NCBI RefSeq assembly: GCF_012933365.1
Contig: NZ_JABBVZ010000028.1
Span: forward strand, 1-42,491
Origin: Sulfobacillus harzensis
GTDB taxonomy: Bacteria > Bacillota > Sulfobacillia > Sulfobacillales > Sulfobacillaceae
Length of the DNA stretch: 42,491 nt
Direction: 5' to 3'
Shown here: one piece after another, positions 35,871 through 42,491 of the stretch
Numbering within the stretch: position 1 is the first letter of the stretch
Layout of the letters: every line of letters begins with the position of its first letter
Program-made: the position numbers and the translations under genes
The notes under the pieces: generated by a model
What the model was told of the DNA's origin: nothing
The model's database searches: none
Seen by the model: only the letters and a program-made list of their open reading frames with translations

Positions 35871-36014
35871 GTTGTCCCTCCTCAAAAAATGACCTTCAAA
35901 ACTTGGTTGTGCACGGGCCCCGTCGTTCGTCGGTATTCAGGGTTAGGCTCGTCCGCATCACCAGTCTAGCATACCGGGATAACCGGATACGGACATGGTG
36001 TTTGGGATTAACTG

Positions 36015-36023
36015 TGGTAACCT
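36015..36023 (+). promoter_or_regulatory. Possible extended -10 promoter for cdaA-cdaR-glmM-glmS
   Basis: TGG-TAACCT (36015-36023) resembles an extended -10. Transcription would start near 36030. No strong -35 is visible. If correct, it excludes the in-frame ATG at 35995 as the cdaA start. Confidence 0.4.
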
Positions 36024-36054
36024 AAGAGGGGAATTTTCAGGACGCGGGTGTGAT

Positions 36055-36882
36055 TTGGTGCTATCGTTTATTCATAACATGACGGCGTTCTCCTGGTTCA
36101 TCTCCATCGTGGACATCGCCATCGTGTCGTACGGCATATATCGGTTATTTCTCTTGATACGCGGCACCCGCGCAGTGCAGCTCATCAAGGGCATTGCTCT
36201 GCTGCTGTTGGCGGTTCCTATCTCTAAATGGCTAAAGTTGTCCGCTACCCATATGGTGCTGCAGGACATCCAGACCATGCTAATCGTTGCCATCCCCATT
36301 GTGTTCCAGCCGGAGTTGCGCCGAGCCTTGGAGCAATTGGGGCAAGGCCGGTTTTTTTCCGAAAATCTTTTGGCCCGCAATGAGGAAGTGGATGTGGCGC
36401 ACGTGATTGATGAGGTGGCACGGGCAGCCGACCGTCTGTCCCGGAGCCGAACGGGGGCCTTAATGGTGATTGAGCGGCAAACGGGGCTGCAAGAGTATGT
36501 CGCCACCGGCACGCCCATCGGCGCCGTGGTGAGTGCCGCCTTGTTGGAAAACATCTTCGTGCCCAACACACCCCTTCACGATGGCGCCTGCATTATTCGC
36601 GGCGATCGGGTAGTGGCAGCGGCAGCCTTCCTTCCGCTCACCGAAAGCGCCCAGCCGGGAAGCGAACTGGGAAGCCGCCACCGCGCCGCCATCGGCATTA
36701 GCGAGCAATCGGACGCCATTTCTGTGGCCGTCTCGGAGGAGACCGGGTGGATATCCATCGCCGCGGAAGGCCGCCTGTATCGGCGGCTGGAGGATCGGGC
36801 TCTTCGTGAAATGTTGATGCGCTATCTTAGGCCCCGTCCTCACCCGCCGCTTCGCCTATGGCATCGGGGGGCGCAGCCATGA
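36055..36882 (+). CDS. cdaA: Diadenylate cyclase CdaA
   Basis: A protein of about 275 residues that makes the second messenger c-di-AMP from two ATP. Three membrane helices fill the N-terminal 80 residues. The DisA_N (DAC) domain follows, with PLHDGACII (DGA motif) and GSRHRAAIGISEQSDA (RHR motif), both needed for catalysis, and SVSEETG-like SVAVSEETG. The start is uncertain: TTG 36055 and GTG 36058 are adjacent and give the expected N-terminus (xLSFIHNMTAFSW); ATG 36079 is a shorter option; ATG 35995 is unlikely. It overlaps cdaR by 4 bases, the usual Firmicutes arrangement in which CdaR modulates CdaA. Confidence 0.9.
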   Translation: MVLSFIHNMTAFSWFISIVDIAIVSYGIYRLFLLIRGTRAVQLIKGIALLLLAVPISKWLKLSATHMVLQDIQTMLIVAIPIVFQPELRRALEQLGQGRFFSENLLARNEEVDVAHVIDEVARAADRLSRSRTGALMVIERQTGLQEYVATGTPIGAVVSAALLENIFVPNTPLHDGACIIRGDRVVAAAAFLPLTESAQPGSELGSRHRAAIGISEQSDAISVAVSEETGWISIAAEGRLYRRLEDRALREMLMRYLRPRPHPPLRLWHRGAQP

Positions 36883-37817
36883 CTGACCGCCTCTTGGAGA
36901 ACAACACCTTTCTCAAGATTCTGTCCGTGATTGTGGCCATCTTTATTTGGTTTCGGGCCGGTCCGGCGGCGCATGTTCCAAACGAAAACCACACCATTCA
37001 GGGGGTGGCCGTGGGATGGTCGACCATCAACCCGCATTTGACGGTGCTGTCATTGAACCCGGGAACGGTGACGGTTCAAATTAGTGGTCCACCGAGCTCG
37101 GTGAACAGCAGTTCGACCGCCAGTGTCTCGGCCCTGGTCAATCTGTCCAATATTAAGAGTCCTGGCACCTATCTCCTGAAGGTGTCCGCTTCGGTGCCGG
37201 CTGGGGTGACGCCGGTGTCGGTAACGCCGAGCCGTGTGGAGGTAACTGTAGCCCGGATTGGCAATACTAAGCGACCAGTGGAGGTGCATTTGGGCGGACA
37301 GCCGGCAGCGGGTTATGAGCTATCCAATTATTCCAGCAGCATCAAGGACGCCACGGTATCGGGTCCCACCAATGCACTGAGACAGGTGAAGGCGGTAGCA
37401 GGGACGGTGTCGCTGTCCGGGCATAACACGACATTTAGCCAGGATGTGGTGTTGGAACCGGTCAATGCGGCCGGTCGGGTGGTTCCGAAAGTGCAGGTTG
37501 ATCCGCCCACCGCCGCGGTCACGGCGACGATCAAGAAGAAACCACCTGAGAAGGTGTTGCCGGTGGTGTCCAAACTCACCGGGCAGCCCGCGTCGGGCTA
37601 TACCGTCTCGCAAATCAATGTATATCCGTCGTCGGTGACCGTTTCTGGGACAACCCAGACATTGGCCGGGTTGAACCACATCTTTACGGTGCCGGTCAAC
37701 GTGTCGGGAGCGACCAAGACCATTACCGAATCGGTGCCGGTTCAGCTTCCGTCCGGCACCAGCCTGGTAAGTTCTGGTCAGGTGACGGTGACTGTCACCA
37801 TTACCAAGGGGAGTTAA
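36879..37817 (+). CDS. cdaR: YbbR-domain regulator of CdaA
   Basis: A 312-residue protein with one N-terminal membrane helix (about residues 13-30, FLKILSVIVAIFIWF) and an extracytoplasmic part made of three to four YbbR repeats. The repeat hallmarks are the recurring V-x-V-x-x-x-P and GY-x-x-S patterns, as in GQPAAGYELSNY and GQPASGYTVSQI. In Bacillus and Listeria CdaR binds CdaA through the membrane and changes c-di-AMP output. ATG 36879 follows GGGGGGCG and overlaps the cdaA stop; an in-frame ATG at 36858 is a less likely alternative. Confidence 0.9.
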   Translation: MTDRLLENNTFLKILSVIVAIFIWFRAGPAAHVPNENHTIQGVAVGWSTINPHLTVLSLNPGTVTVQISGPPSSVNSSSTASVSALVNLSNIKSPGTYLLKVSASVPAGVTPVSVTPSRVEVTVARIGNTKRPVEVHLGGQPAAGYELSNYSSSIKDATVSGPTNALRQVKAVAGTVSLSGHNTTFSQDVVLEPVNAAGRVVPKVQVDPPTAAVTATIKKKPPEKVLPVVSKLTGQPASGYTVSQINVYPSSVTVSGTTQTLAGLNHIFTVPVNVSGATKTITESVPVQLPSGTSLVSSGQVTVTVTITKGS

Positions 37818-37859
37818 TAGGGTAGTTCTACACACCTTTAGAGAGAAGGCGGGATTGGG

Positions 37860-39200
37860 TTGTCGCTATTTGGCACCGATGGTGCGCGAGGCATCGCGAA
37901 TCAAACCTTAACAGCGGAGTTGGCTTACGCCATTGCAAAGGGGACGGCCCGGCATCTACCGCGTCCGGCTCGGGTTCTCATTGGACGGGATACCCGCATA
38001 TCCGGCCCACTCTTGGAGGCCGCGTTGTCGGCCGGCTTTATGGAGTCGGGGGTGGATGTGATGCTGGCCGGCGTGGTACCGACCCCTGCTCTCGCCTATC
38101 TTATTGGTGCCATGAAGGCAGACGCCGGGGTGATGATCTCCGCGTCGCACAACCCTCCGCAATATAACGGCATTAAGCTGTTGGACGTGGCGGGACGCAA
38201 GTGGGAGCCAGAGGCGGAGGCCGCAGTGGAGCAGGCCATTGCCGACAAGGATTGGCCCGCCCCCGATGCCCACCATATTGGGCAGCAGCATGCGTATCAG
38301 GACGCCGCGCCGGCCATCTATCAAAACCGCCTGCTAAGCATTTTTGCCGGACGTTTGCCGGAATGGAAAGTGGTGTTGGATGTGGGCCATGGCGCCGCTG
38401 GACGAACGGCCCCGGCCATTTTTCAAGCCCTTGGTATCCCAGCTGAGGTTTTGCACGGTGAACCCCTGGGTGAGCTCATCAATGTCGATTGCGGGGCCAC
38501 CCATCCTGAGAAGGTGCGAGAAGCGGTTCTGCGGTCCGGAGCCGCCATTGGACTCTCCTTTGACGGGGATGCCGATCGGGTCATCGCGGTGGACGCCACC
38601 GGTCGGATCGTAGATGGCGACGAAATCCTTTATGTTCTGGCTCGCGACTTGAAGGCCAACGGCAAGTTGCCGCACAACCAGGTCGTGGCCACCGTGATGA
38701 CCAATTTAGGGATGCAGCGGGCACTGGAAGAGGAGAACATCGAATTGTTGCGCACGCCGGTTGGGGATCGCTGGGTGGCGCAGGAGATGAGGAGTCGCGG
38801 CGTGGCACTGGGTGGCGAACAGTCCGGCCACGTCATATTAAAAGAGTGGACCGAAACCGGTGATGGGGTTTTGACGGGGTTGGCTCTGATGGCCGCGTTA
38901 GGGGAAATGGGCTGCACGCTAGAAGAAGCTGTGGCGCCCTTGGTCCGCTATCCCCAAATTCTTAGAAATGTGCCACTGGCGGAACCCGTGAGGGACTGGA
39001 CGGCGATTCCGGGTCTGCGCAAATCCGTCGCAGAAGCAGAAGCAGCGCTCGGGGAAGATGGCCGCGTGCTGATTCGTCCATCCGGGACGGAGCCATTGCT
39101 TCGCATCATGCTTGAAGGGAGGGATGTGGAACTGATCAATGAGTGGGCTCACCGGCTCGAAACGGGAGTGCGTCAAGCCTTGGAGTCGGCTGAGGCTTAA
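37860..39200 (+). CDS. glmM: Phosphoglucosamine mutase
   Basis: A 446-residue enzyme that interconverts glucosamine-6-phosphate and glucosamine-1-phosphate on the route to UDP-GlcNAc and peptidoglycan. The start SLFGTDGARG is diagnostic. The phosphoserine loop is ISASHNPP (Ser96), the metal loop SFDGDADR, the sugar loop GEQSGHVI, and the phosphate-binding loop RPSGTEPLLRI. The start is TTG 37860, after GAGAAGGCGGGA. In other bacteria GlmM binds CdaA directly and inhibits it, so location in the operon has functional logic. Its stop is 12 bases before the predicted ribozyme cleavage point. Confidence 0.96.
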   Translation: MSLFGTDGARGIANQTLTAELAYAIAKGTARHLPRPARVLIGRDTRISGPLLEAALSAGFMESGVDVMLAGVVPTPALAYLIGAMKADAGVMISASHNPPQYNGIKLLDVAGRKWEPEAEAAVEQAIADKDWPAPDAHHIGQQHAYQDAAPAIYQNRLLSIFAGRLPEWKVVLDVGHGAAGRTAPAIFQALGIPAEVLHGEPLGELINVDCGATHPEKVREAVLRSGAAIGLSFDGDADRVIAVDATGRIVDGDEILYVLARDLKANGKLPHNQVVATVMTNLGMQRALEEENIELLRTPVGDRWVAQEMRSRGVALGGEQSGHVILKEWTETGDGVLTGLALMAALGEMGCTLEEAVAPLVRYPQILRNVPLAEPVRDWTAIPGLRKSVAEAEAALGEDGRVLIRPSGTEPLLRIMLEGRDVELINEWAHRLETGVRQALESAEA

Positions 39201-39210
39201 GCGTAGAGCC

Positions 39211-39355
39211 GAGCGCCGGACCCCCAGGGGCATGATGGGGGTGACGAGGAGAGGGATCTCGAAATTTCGGCGGGTGACCTCCGGCTTCCCAGCAGCCGTT
39301 AAATCACGGACAAAGGTAGTCCGCAAGGGCGACACAAAACCGTGCGGCTGGGACC
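39211..39355 (+). ncRNA. glmS self-cleaving ribozyme-riboswitch
   Basis: The segment aligns by eye with the B. subtilis glmS ribozyme core. It starts with A-GCGCC (predicted cleavage between A39212 and G39213). A P1-like helix CCCCC (39221-39225)/GGGGG (39237-39241) follows, then TGACGAGGA (39242-39250), the conserved TCGAAATTTCGGCGGGTGA (39259-39277), and CCTCCGGC. The 3' domain folds as CCCAGC (39288-39293)/GCTGGG (39347-39352) and CACGG (39305-39309)/CCGTG (39340-39344). Known members use glucosamine-6-phosphate as a cofactor for cleavage, which destabilises the downstream glmS message. It sits exactly between glmM and glmS. The ATG of glmS is 33 bases after the last helix. Confidence 0.93.
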
Positions 39356-39384
39356 GACTCACTCTATCGATGGAGGCGAGTCTC

Positions 39385-41199
39385 ATGTGCGGGATTGTCG
39401 GATTCGTCGGCAAAGAGGGAGATGCTTTGCCGTTTATTTTTGATGGCCTGAAGCGACTTGAATATCGGGGCTATGACTCCGCTGGGATCGCACTGGCGGA
39501 AGCGGGCGGAATTGCCCTCAAAAAGACCCGCGGCAAGTTGGAAGCTTTGGGGCAAATCATTGGCGGTATGCCGCGGGGAGTGCCCTGCGGAATCGGCCAT
39601 ACCCGTTGGGCAACCCATGGACGTCCTACGGATGAAAATGCGCACCCGCATACCGATTGCAGCGGGACCATTGCTACGGTGCACAACGGCATCATCGAGA
39701 ACTTTCAGGAGTTGAAACAGGAGTTAGAGGAGAAGGGCCATCGCTTCGCTTCTGATACCGATACGGAAGTCATTCCCCATTTGTTGGAGGAATACGGGGC
39801 TCAGCAGGATTTGGTCAAAGCCGTGCAACGAGCGGAAAAGCGGTTGAGCGGCGCGTACGCCTTCCTAGCCATTTGTTCCACTCAGCCGGACAAGATTGTG
39901 GCCGTACGCCGATCCAGTCCGCTGGTAATCGGTTTGGGGGAGGGCGTCAACTATGTGGCTTCGGACTTCAGCGCCTTTTTGTCCGCCACCCGGCAAGCCG
40001 TGGTGCTCGAAAATGGGGATATGGCGGTGGTAGAACCGGATAACGTAACCATTACCGACATGGCCGGAACGGCCATCGTTCGGCAGCCGTTGACCATTGA
40101 CTGGGATATTCGCCAGGCGGAACGGGGCGGATATGCTCATTTCATGCTGAAAGAAATTATGGAGCAACCGGACGTGTGGGGTGATTGCCTTCTAGGCCGT
40201 ACGGAGGGTGACCGCGTTGTCGTTGAGGAACTCGGCCTTACCGAGACGCAGTTGGAACAGGTTCGCCGCATTCAGGTTGTGGCAGCCGGCACTGCGTATC
40301 ATGCGGGCCTCATTGGCAAAGCCCTGATCGAGCGGTTGGCCCGTATTCCTGTCGATGTGGCTGTTGCCTCCGAGTTCCGTTATCAAGATCCAGTGCTGCA
40401 GCGAGGCACGCTTGTGATGGCCGTGTCTCAATCTGGTGAAACGGCAGATACCTTGGCCTGCATCAATCTCGCGCGGCAACAGGGAATGCCGACCTATGCG
40501 CTAGTCAATACCGTAGGGTCCACGATTGCGCGGGAAAGCGACGCCGTAGTCTATACGCACGCCGGACCCGAAATTGCCGTTGCCTCCACTAAAGCCTACA
40601 CTACCCAGATTCTTGTGTTAACACTGTTGGCGCTTGCGCTGGCGGACGTTCATGGTCGGCCTCGCCCTGACCTAGTGCGCAGTCTATTGACCCTTCCTAA
40701 GATGGGGGCAGACATTCTGGCTGAAATGGAACACATCGAGGATATGGCGTCCAGACTGTCCACCAACCGCGATGTCTTCTATATCGGGCGTGGGCTAGAC
40801 TACGCGTTGGCCATGGAGGGGCAGCTGAAAATCAAAGAAATTGCCTACATTCACGCCGAAGCCTATGCGGCCGGCGAACTGAAGCATGGAACGCTAGCGC
40901 TCATTGAAGACGGAACGCCGATAGTAGCAATTGTTACCGAAGACAGCGTGGCAGAAAAGAGCATCTCTAATATCCTCGAAGTGAAGGCGCGGGGGGCTGA
41001 GGTGTGGGCGATCGTTGATGATCGGCTCAAAACTCGGGTTCCAGTGGATCATCTCATTCCCATTCGGGTGCCAAACGCGCTGCTCGCGCCGGCATTAGCA
41101 GCTCTACCGCTTCAAATGCTGGCCTATTGGACTGCTGTTAAGTGCGGTCAAGACGTCGACCAACCGCGTAATCTCGCTAAATCCGTGACCGTGGAATGA
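39385..41199 (+). CDS. glmS: Glutamine-fructose-6-phosphate aminotransferase
   Basis: A 604-residue enzyme that makes glucosamine-6-phosphate from fructose-6-phosphate and glutamine. The N-terminal class-II glutaminase has the nucleophile at Cys2 (MCGIVGF), HTRWATHG and HNGIIENF. Two SIS isomerase domains follow (VVAAGTAYHAG, then AVSQSGETADT, EIAVASTKAYT and AYAAGELKHGTLALI). The C-terminus PRNLAKSVTVE is the family's canonical end. ATG 39385 is set by GGAGGCGAG and by the obligatory Met-Cys start; longer frames back to 39139 run through the ribozyme. Regulated by its own product through the upstream ribozyme. Confidence 0.97.
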   Translation: MCGIVGFVGKEGDALPFIFDGLKRLEYRGYDSAGIALAEAGGIALKKTRGKLEALGQIIGGMPRGVPCGIGHTRWATHGRPTDENAHPHTDCSGTIATVHNGIIENFQELKQELEEKGHRFASDTDTEVIPHLLEEYGAQQDLVKAVQRAEKRLSGAYAFLAICSTQPDKIVAVRRSSPLVIGLGEGVNYVASDFSAFLSATRQAVVLENGDMAVVEPDNVTITDMAGTAIVRQPLTIDWDIRQAERGGYAHFMLKEIMEQPDVWGDCLLGRTEGDRVVVEELGLTETQLEQVRRIQVVAAGTAYHAGLIGKALIERLARIPVDVAVASEFRYQDPVLQRGTLVMAVSQSGETADTLACINLARQQGMPTYALVNTVGSTIARESDAVVYTHAGPEIAVASTKAYTTQILVLTLLALALADVHGRPRPDLVRSLLTLPKMGADILAEMEHIEDMASRLSTNRDVFYIGRGLDYALAMEGQLKIKEIAYIHAEAYAAGELKHGTLALIEDGTPIVAIVTEDSVAEKSISNILEVKARGAEVWAIVDDRLKTRVPVDHLIPIRVPNALLAPALAALPLQMLAYWTAVKCGQDVDQPRNLAKSVTVE

Positions 41200-41249
41200 C
41201 GGTATAGACTGTGCCGCCTATTGATGTTTGGTAATAAAGTTCTGCGCTG

Positions 41250-41275
41250 ACGCCGGGGAAACCCCGGCGTTTCGC
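41250..41275 (+). terminator. Terminator after glmS
   Basis: A perfect stem ACGCCGGGG (41250-41258)/CCCCGGCGT (41262-41270) closes a 3-base AAA loop and is followed by TTTCG. The stem is very stable but the T run is short, so termination may be partial or factor-assisted. It lies 50 bases after the glmS stop. Confidence 0.65.
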
Positions 41276-41306
41276 GTCGTCTCCTACGGCATCTTGTGGA
41301 CCTAAA

Positions 41307-41364
41307 CTTAACGAGGCGAATGGGCTGTTAACGGGCCGGATAGCAGATTATTCGTATCGTTAAG
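41307..41364 (+). repeat. Long imperfect inverted repeat in the spacer before the last gene
   Basis: The arm at 41307-41321 (CTTAACGAGGCGAAT) and the arm at 41350-41364 (ATTCGTATCGTTAAG) are complementary at 13 of 15 positions; a G-U pair would raise the RNA stem to 14. The 28-base loop includes a smaller CTG/CAG stem. No T run follows. It could be a structured leader RNA, an operator or a remnant element end; the sequence alone does not decide. The rest of the 41276-41487 spacer shows only the promoter-like and hairpin elements listed separately. Confidence 0.6.
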
Positions 41365-41408
41365 CAACTCGCGTTGAGCTTCCCGACGCAAGAACATTTT
41401 CCTGAATG

Positions 41409-41458
41409 TGGTAACATTGGACTAGTGCAAGAATGGAAACAATTCCCTGCATAGCAGG
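41409..41458 (+). promoter_or_regulatory. Possible promoter and leader hairpin of the last gene
   Basis: TGG-TAACAT (41409-41417) resembles an extended -10 and is similar to the one proposed before cdaA. Downstream, CCTGC (41446-41450)/GCAGG (41454-41458) form a small hairpin, and GGAGGAATAG lies shortly before ATG 41488. No good -35 is visible. Confidence 0.35.
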
Positions 41459-41487
41459 TTGGTTCAATCTGAATGGAGGAATAGGTA

Positions 41488-42429
41488 ATGAATACCGTTG
41501 GTGACTCAGGTTTTGCTCAATACAAATCGACAATCACGGGTGGCATGAGCCAGTTTCTTGCAGGAAACCAGGCAAAACTAGCCTCGATGGTAACCGACCT
41601 ACACGATCTCGTTTATGTAGCCAATTACATGGTAGAGGAGGGCAAGCTCTTCGAACCACCGAATGCCGCCTTATCGGGGTTGCCAACGCTCTACGCCAGA
41701 GTCTGTCACGGACTTTGGGGAGCACTTGGATGTGTCCAAATGGGCGCTCTGGCTGAGACGGCGAGTACTCTGCGGAACCTTTTTGAGGCGGACATCTCGG
41801 TGCAGTTTATGTTGGCTAGTCCGAGTGCCCGTTCCCAGCTCTTTGGAGAATTCCAGACTGCGCAACAGTACTATCATCTTAAAGGCATTGAAGAAGTCGA
41901 GCAGGCCACGGGGACCCAGGTCCCATTTGGTCCTTCAGCCCAAGAGAGGTCCCGCGTCAAGGCGAATTGGAACACGGTTAAGAACCAGTTTCCCGAACGT
42001 CCCGTCAGCCAATGGTGGTGGTGGGAATTTGCTAAACAGCAACCTGACGGCGGGGTCAAGGCTCTGGCTGGCAAACAACAGGTCAGTTGCTCTCTAAAGA
42101 CGGTGTGCAAGGAATTGGATAAATCGCGGAGTGATTACAAATACACTGAACGGTACGCTCGTATGTATTCAGCCTTTTCGATACCCGTTCATCCGTCTTC
42201 CCAGCAGGTACGAGCCATGTTGGGGCCCACTGGTAATCCAACGTTAGGACCTTCGTTCAACTCGACGTTGGCTCAAGTCGTAGGGCTACTCGGTCACTTA
42301 GCTGCCGGTACTTTGGATGACATCATTGGCGCGTTTAAACACCCTTCCGCTCCTTGGGCACATGCGCACTTGCATGCAATAGCCGCTCGGTTTGTGTCCG
42401 ACGCTCAGTCTATCGAGGGTTTTTCATAA
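41488..42429 (+). CDS. Unknown protein resembling the DUF5677 family
   Basis: A 313-residue, mostly helical soluble protein with no signal peptide or membrane helix. The helix STLRNLFEADISVQFM (residues 93-108, with R96 and E100) and the late motif YSAFSIPVHPS (227-237) resemble the arginine/glutamate helix and the Y-x-x-x-S-x-x-x-H-P-S element I associate with DUF5677 proteins, whose biochemical role is not established. A run of four tryptophans (176-179) is notable. The ribosome binding site GGAGGAATAG is good. By eye the GC content is lower than in neighbouring genes, and it follows a terminator and a structured spacer, both consistent with an acquired gene. The family call is from memory and tentative. 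Confidence 0.6.
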   Translation: MNTVGDSGFAQYKSTITGGMSQFLAGNQAKLASMVTDLHDLVYVANYMVEEGKLFEPPNAALSGLPTLYARVCHGLWGALGCVQMGALAETASTLRNLFEADISVQFMLASPSARSQLFGEFQTAQQYYHLKGIEEVEQATGTQVPFGPSAQERSRVKANWNTVKNQFPERPVSQWWWWEFAKQQPDGGVKALAGKQQVSCSLKTVCKELDKSRSDYKYTERYARMYSAFSIPVHPSSQQVRAMLGPTGNPTLGPSFNSTLAQVVGLLGHLAAGTLDDIIGAFKHPSAPWAHAHLHAIAARFVSDAQSIEGFS

Positions 42430-42491
42430 CCCGAAGTCCTTGATTTGCAATGCTTGTGGGGTCTGAGAAAATTTCTTTCCCCCTGAATTAG

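Noticed and set aside
35886..35990. A promoter for the ubiB-like gene on the minus strand
   Set aside because: TATGCT and TAGACT elements occur on the minus strand but no convincing partner -35 or TGn extension was found, so no promoter is annotated.
41437..41465. GGAAAC and hairpin before the last gene as a CRISPR repeat
   Set aside because: No second copy or regular spacing is present.
42458..42483. GGGG...CCCC with GAAA/TTTC inside, as a terminator or insertion-sequence end after the last gene
   Set aside because: The pairing is asymmetric and interrupted, there is no T run after it, and the window ends here, so neither call can be supported.

Overview
The window is a stretch of bacterial chromosome, moderately GC-rich by eye (roughly 55-60%). 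It is tightly packed: about 35 credible protein genes, most of them overlapping or separated by a few bases. Content and order point to a Firmicutes (Bacillota) lineage. The markers are a ftsEX-ctpA-uvrBAC block, a rapZ-yvcK-whiA block, a cdaA-cdaR-glmM-glmS operon with a glmS ribozyme, strong AGGAGG-type ribosome binding sites and frequent TTG/GTG starts. A complete 14-subunit NADH-type complex I is unusual for that phylum. It fits a respiratory, deep-branching group such as Sulfobacillus and relatives; this assignment is inference from gene content, not a database match. No rRNA, tRNA, CRISPR array or insertion sequence was recognised.

Layout. 1-109: a structured, probably non-coding 3' end and a terminator. 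173-3227: a GT-C-like membrane glycosyltransferase, ispH (isoprenoid precursors) and, on the minus strand, ccdA (thiol/disulfide transfer across the membrane). 3361-14045: ftsE-ftsX, ctpA, uvrB-uvrA-uvrC, a small membrane protein and a HAD phosphatase. 14022-14261 (minus): a small tail-anchored protein. 14388-17389: rapZ, yvcK, whiA. 17408-31194: promoter, a putative Rex operator, and nuoABCDEFGHIJKLMN in canonical order. 31209-34259: a promoter, then a long-chain polyprenyl diphosphate synthase, the redox repressor rex, an EamA transporter and a GNAT acetyltransferase. 34230-35870 (minus): a UbiB/ABC1 kinase-like protein. 36015-41275: cdaA, cdaR, glmM, the glmS ribozyme, glmS and a terminator. 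41307-42429: an inverted repeat and an accessory-looking gene resembling DUF5677.

How it fits together. The centre is an NADH-to-quinone module: complex I, a prenyl side-chain synthase probably serving menaquinone, and Rex, which senses NADH/NAD+. A Rex-box-like palindrome with 12 of 14 consensus positions lies in the nuo 5' leader, so the regulator and its likely target sit in the same window. The second regulatory highlight is the glmS ribozyme, which starts 12 bases after the glmM stop codon. It should cut the cdaA-cdaR-glmM-glmS transcript when glucosamine-6-phosphate is plentiful, joining c-di-AMP synthesis and cell-wall precursor supply in one message. The right edge looks like the start of an accessory region: terminator, structured spacer, and a gene of lower GC and unknown function.
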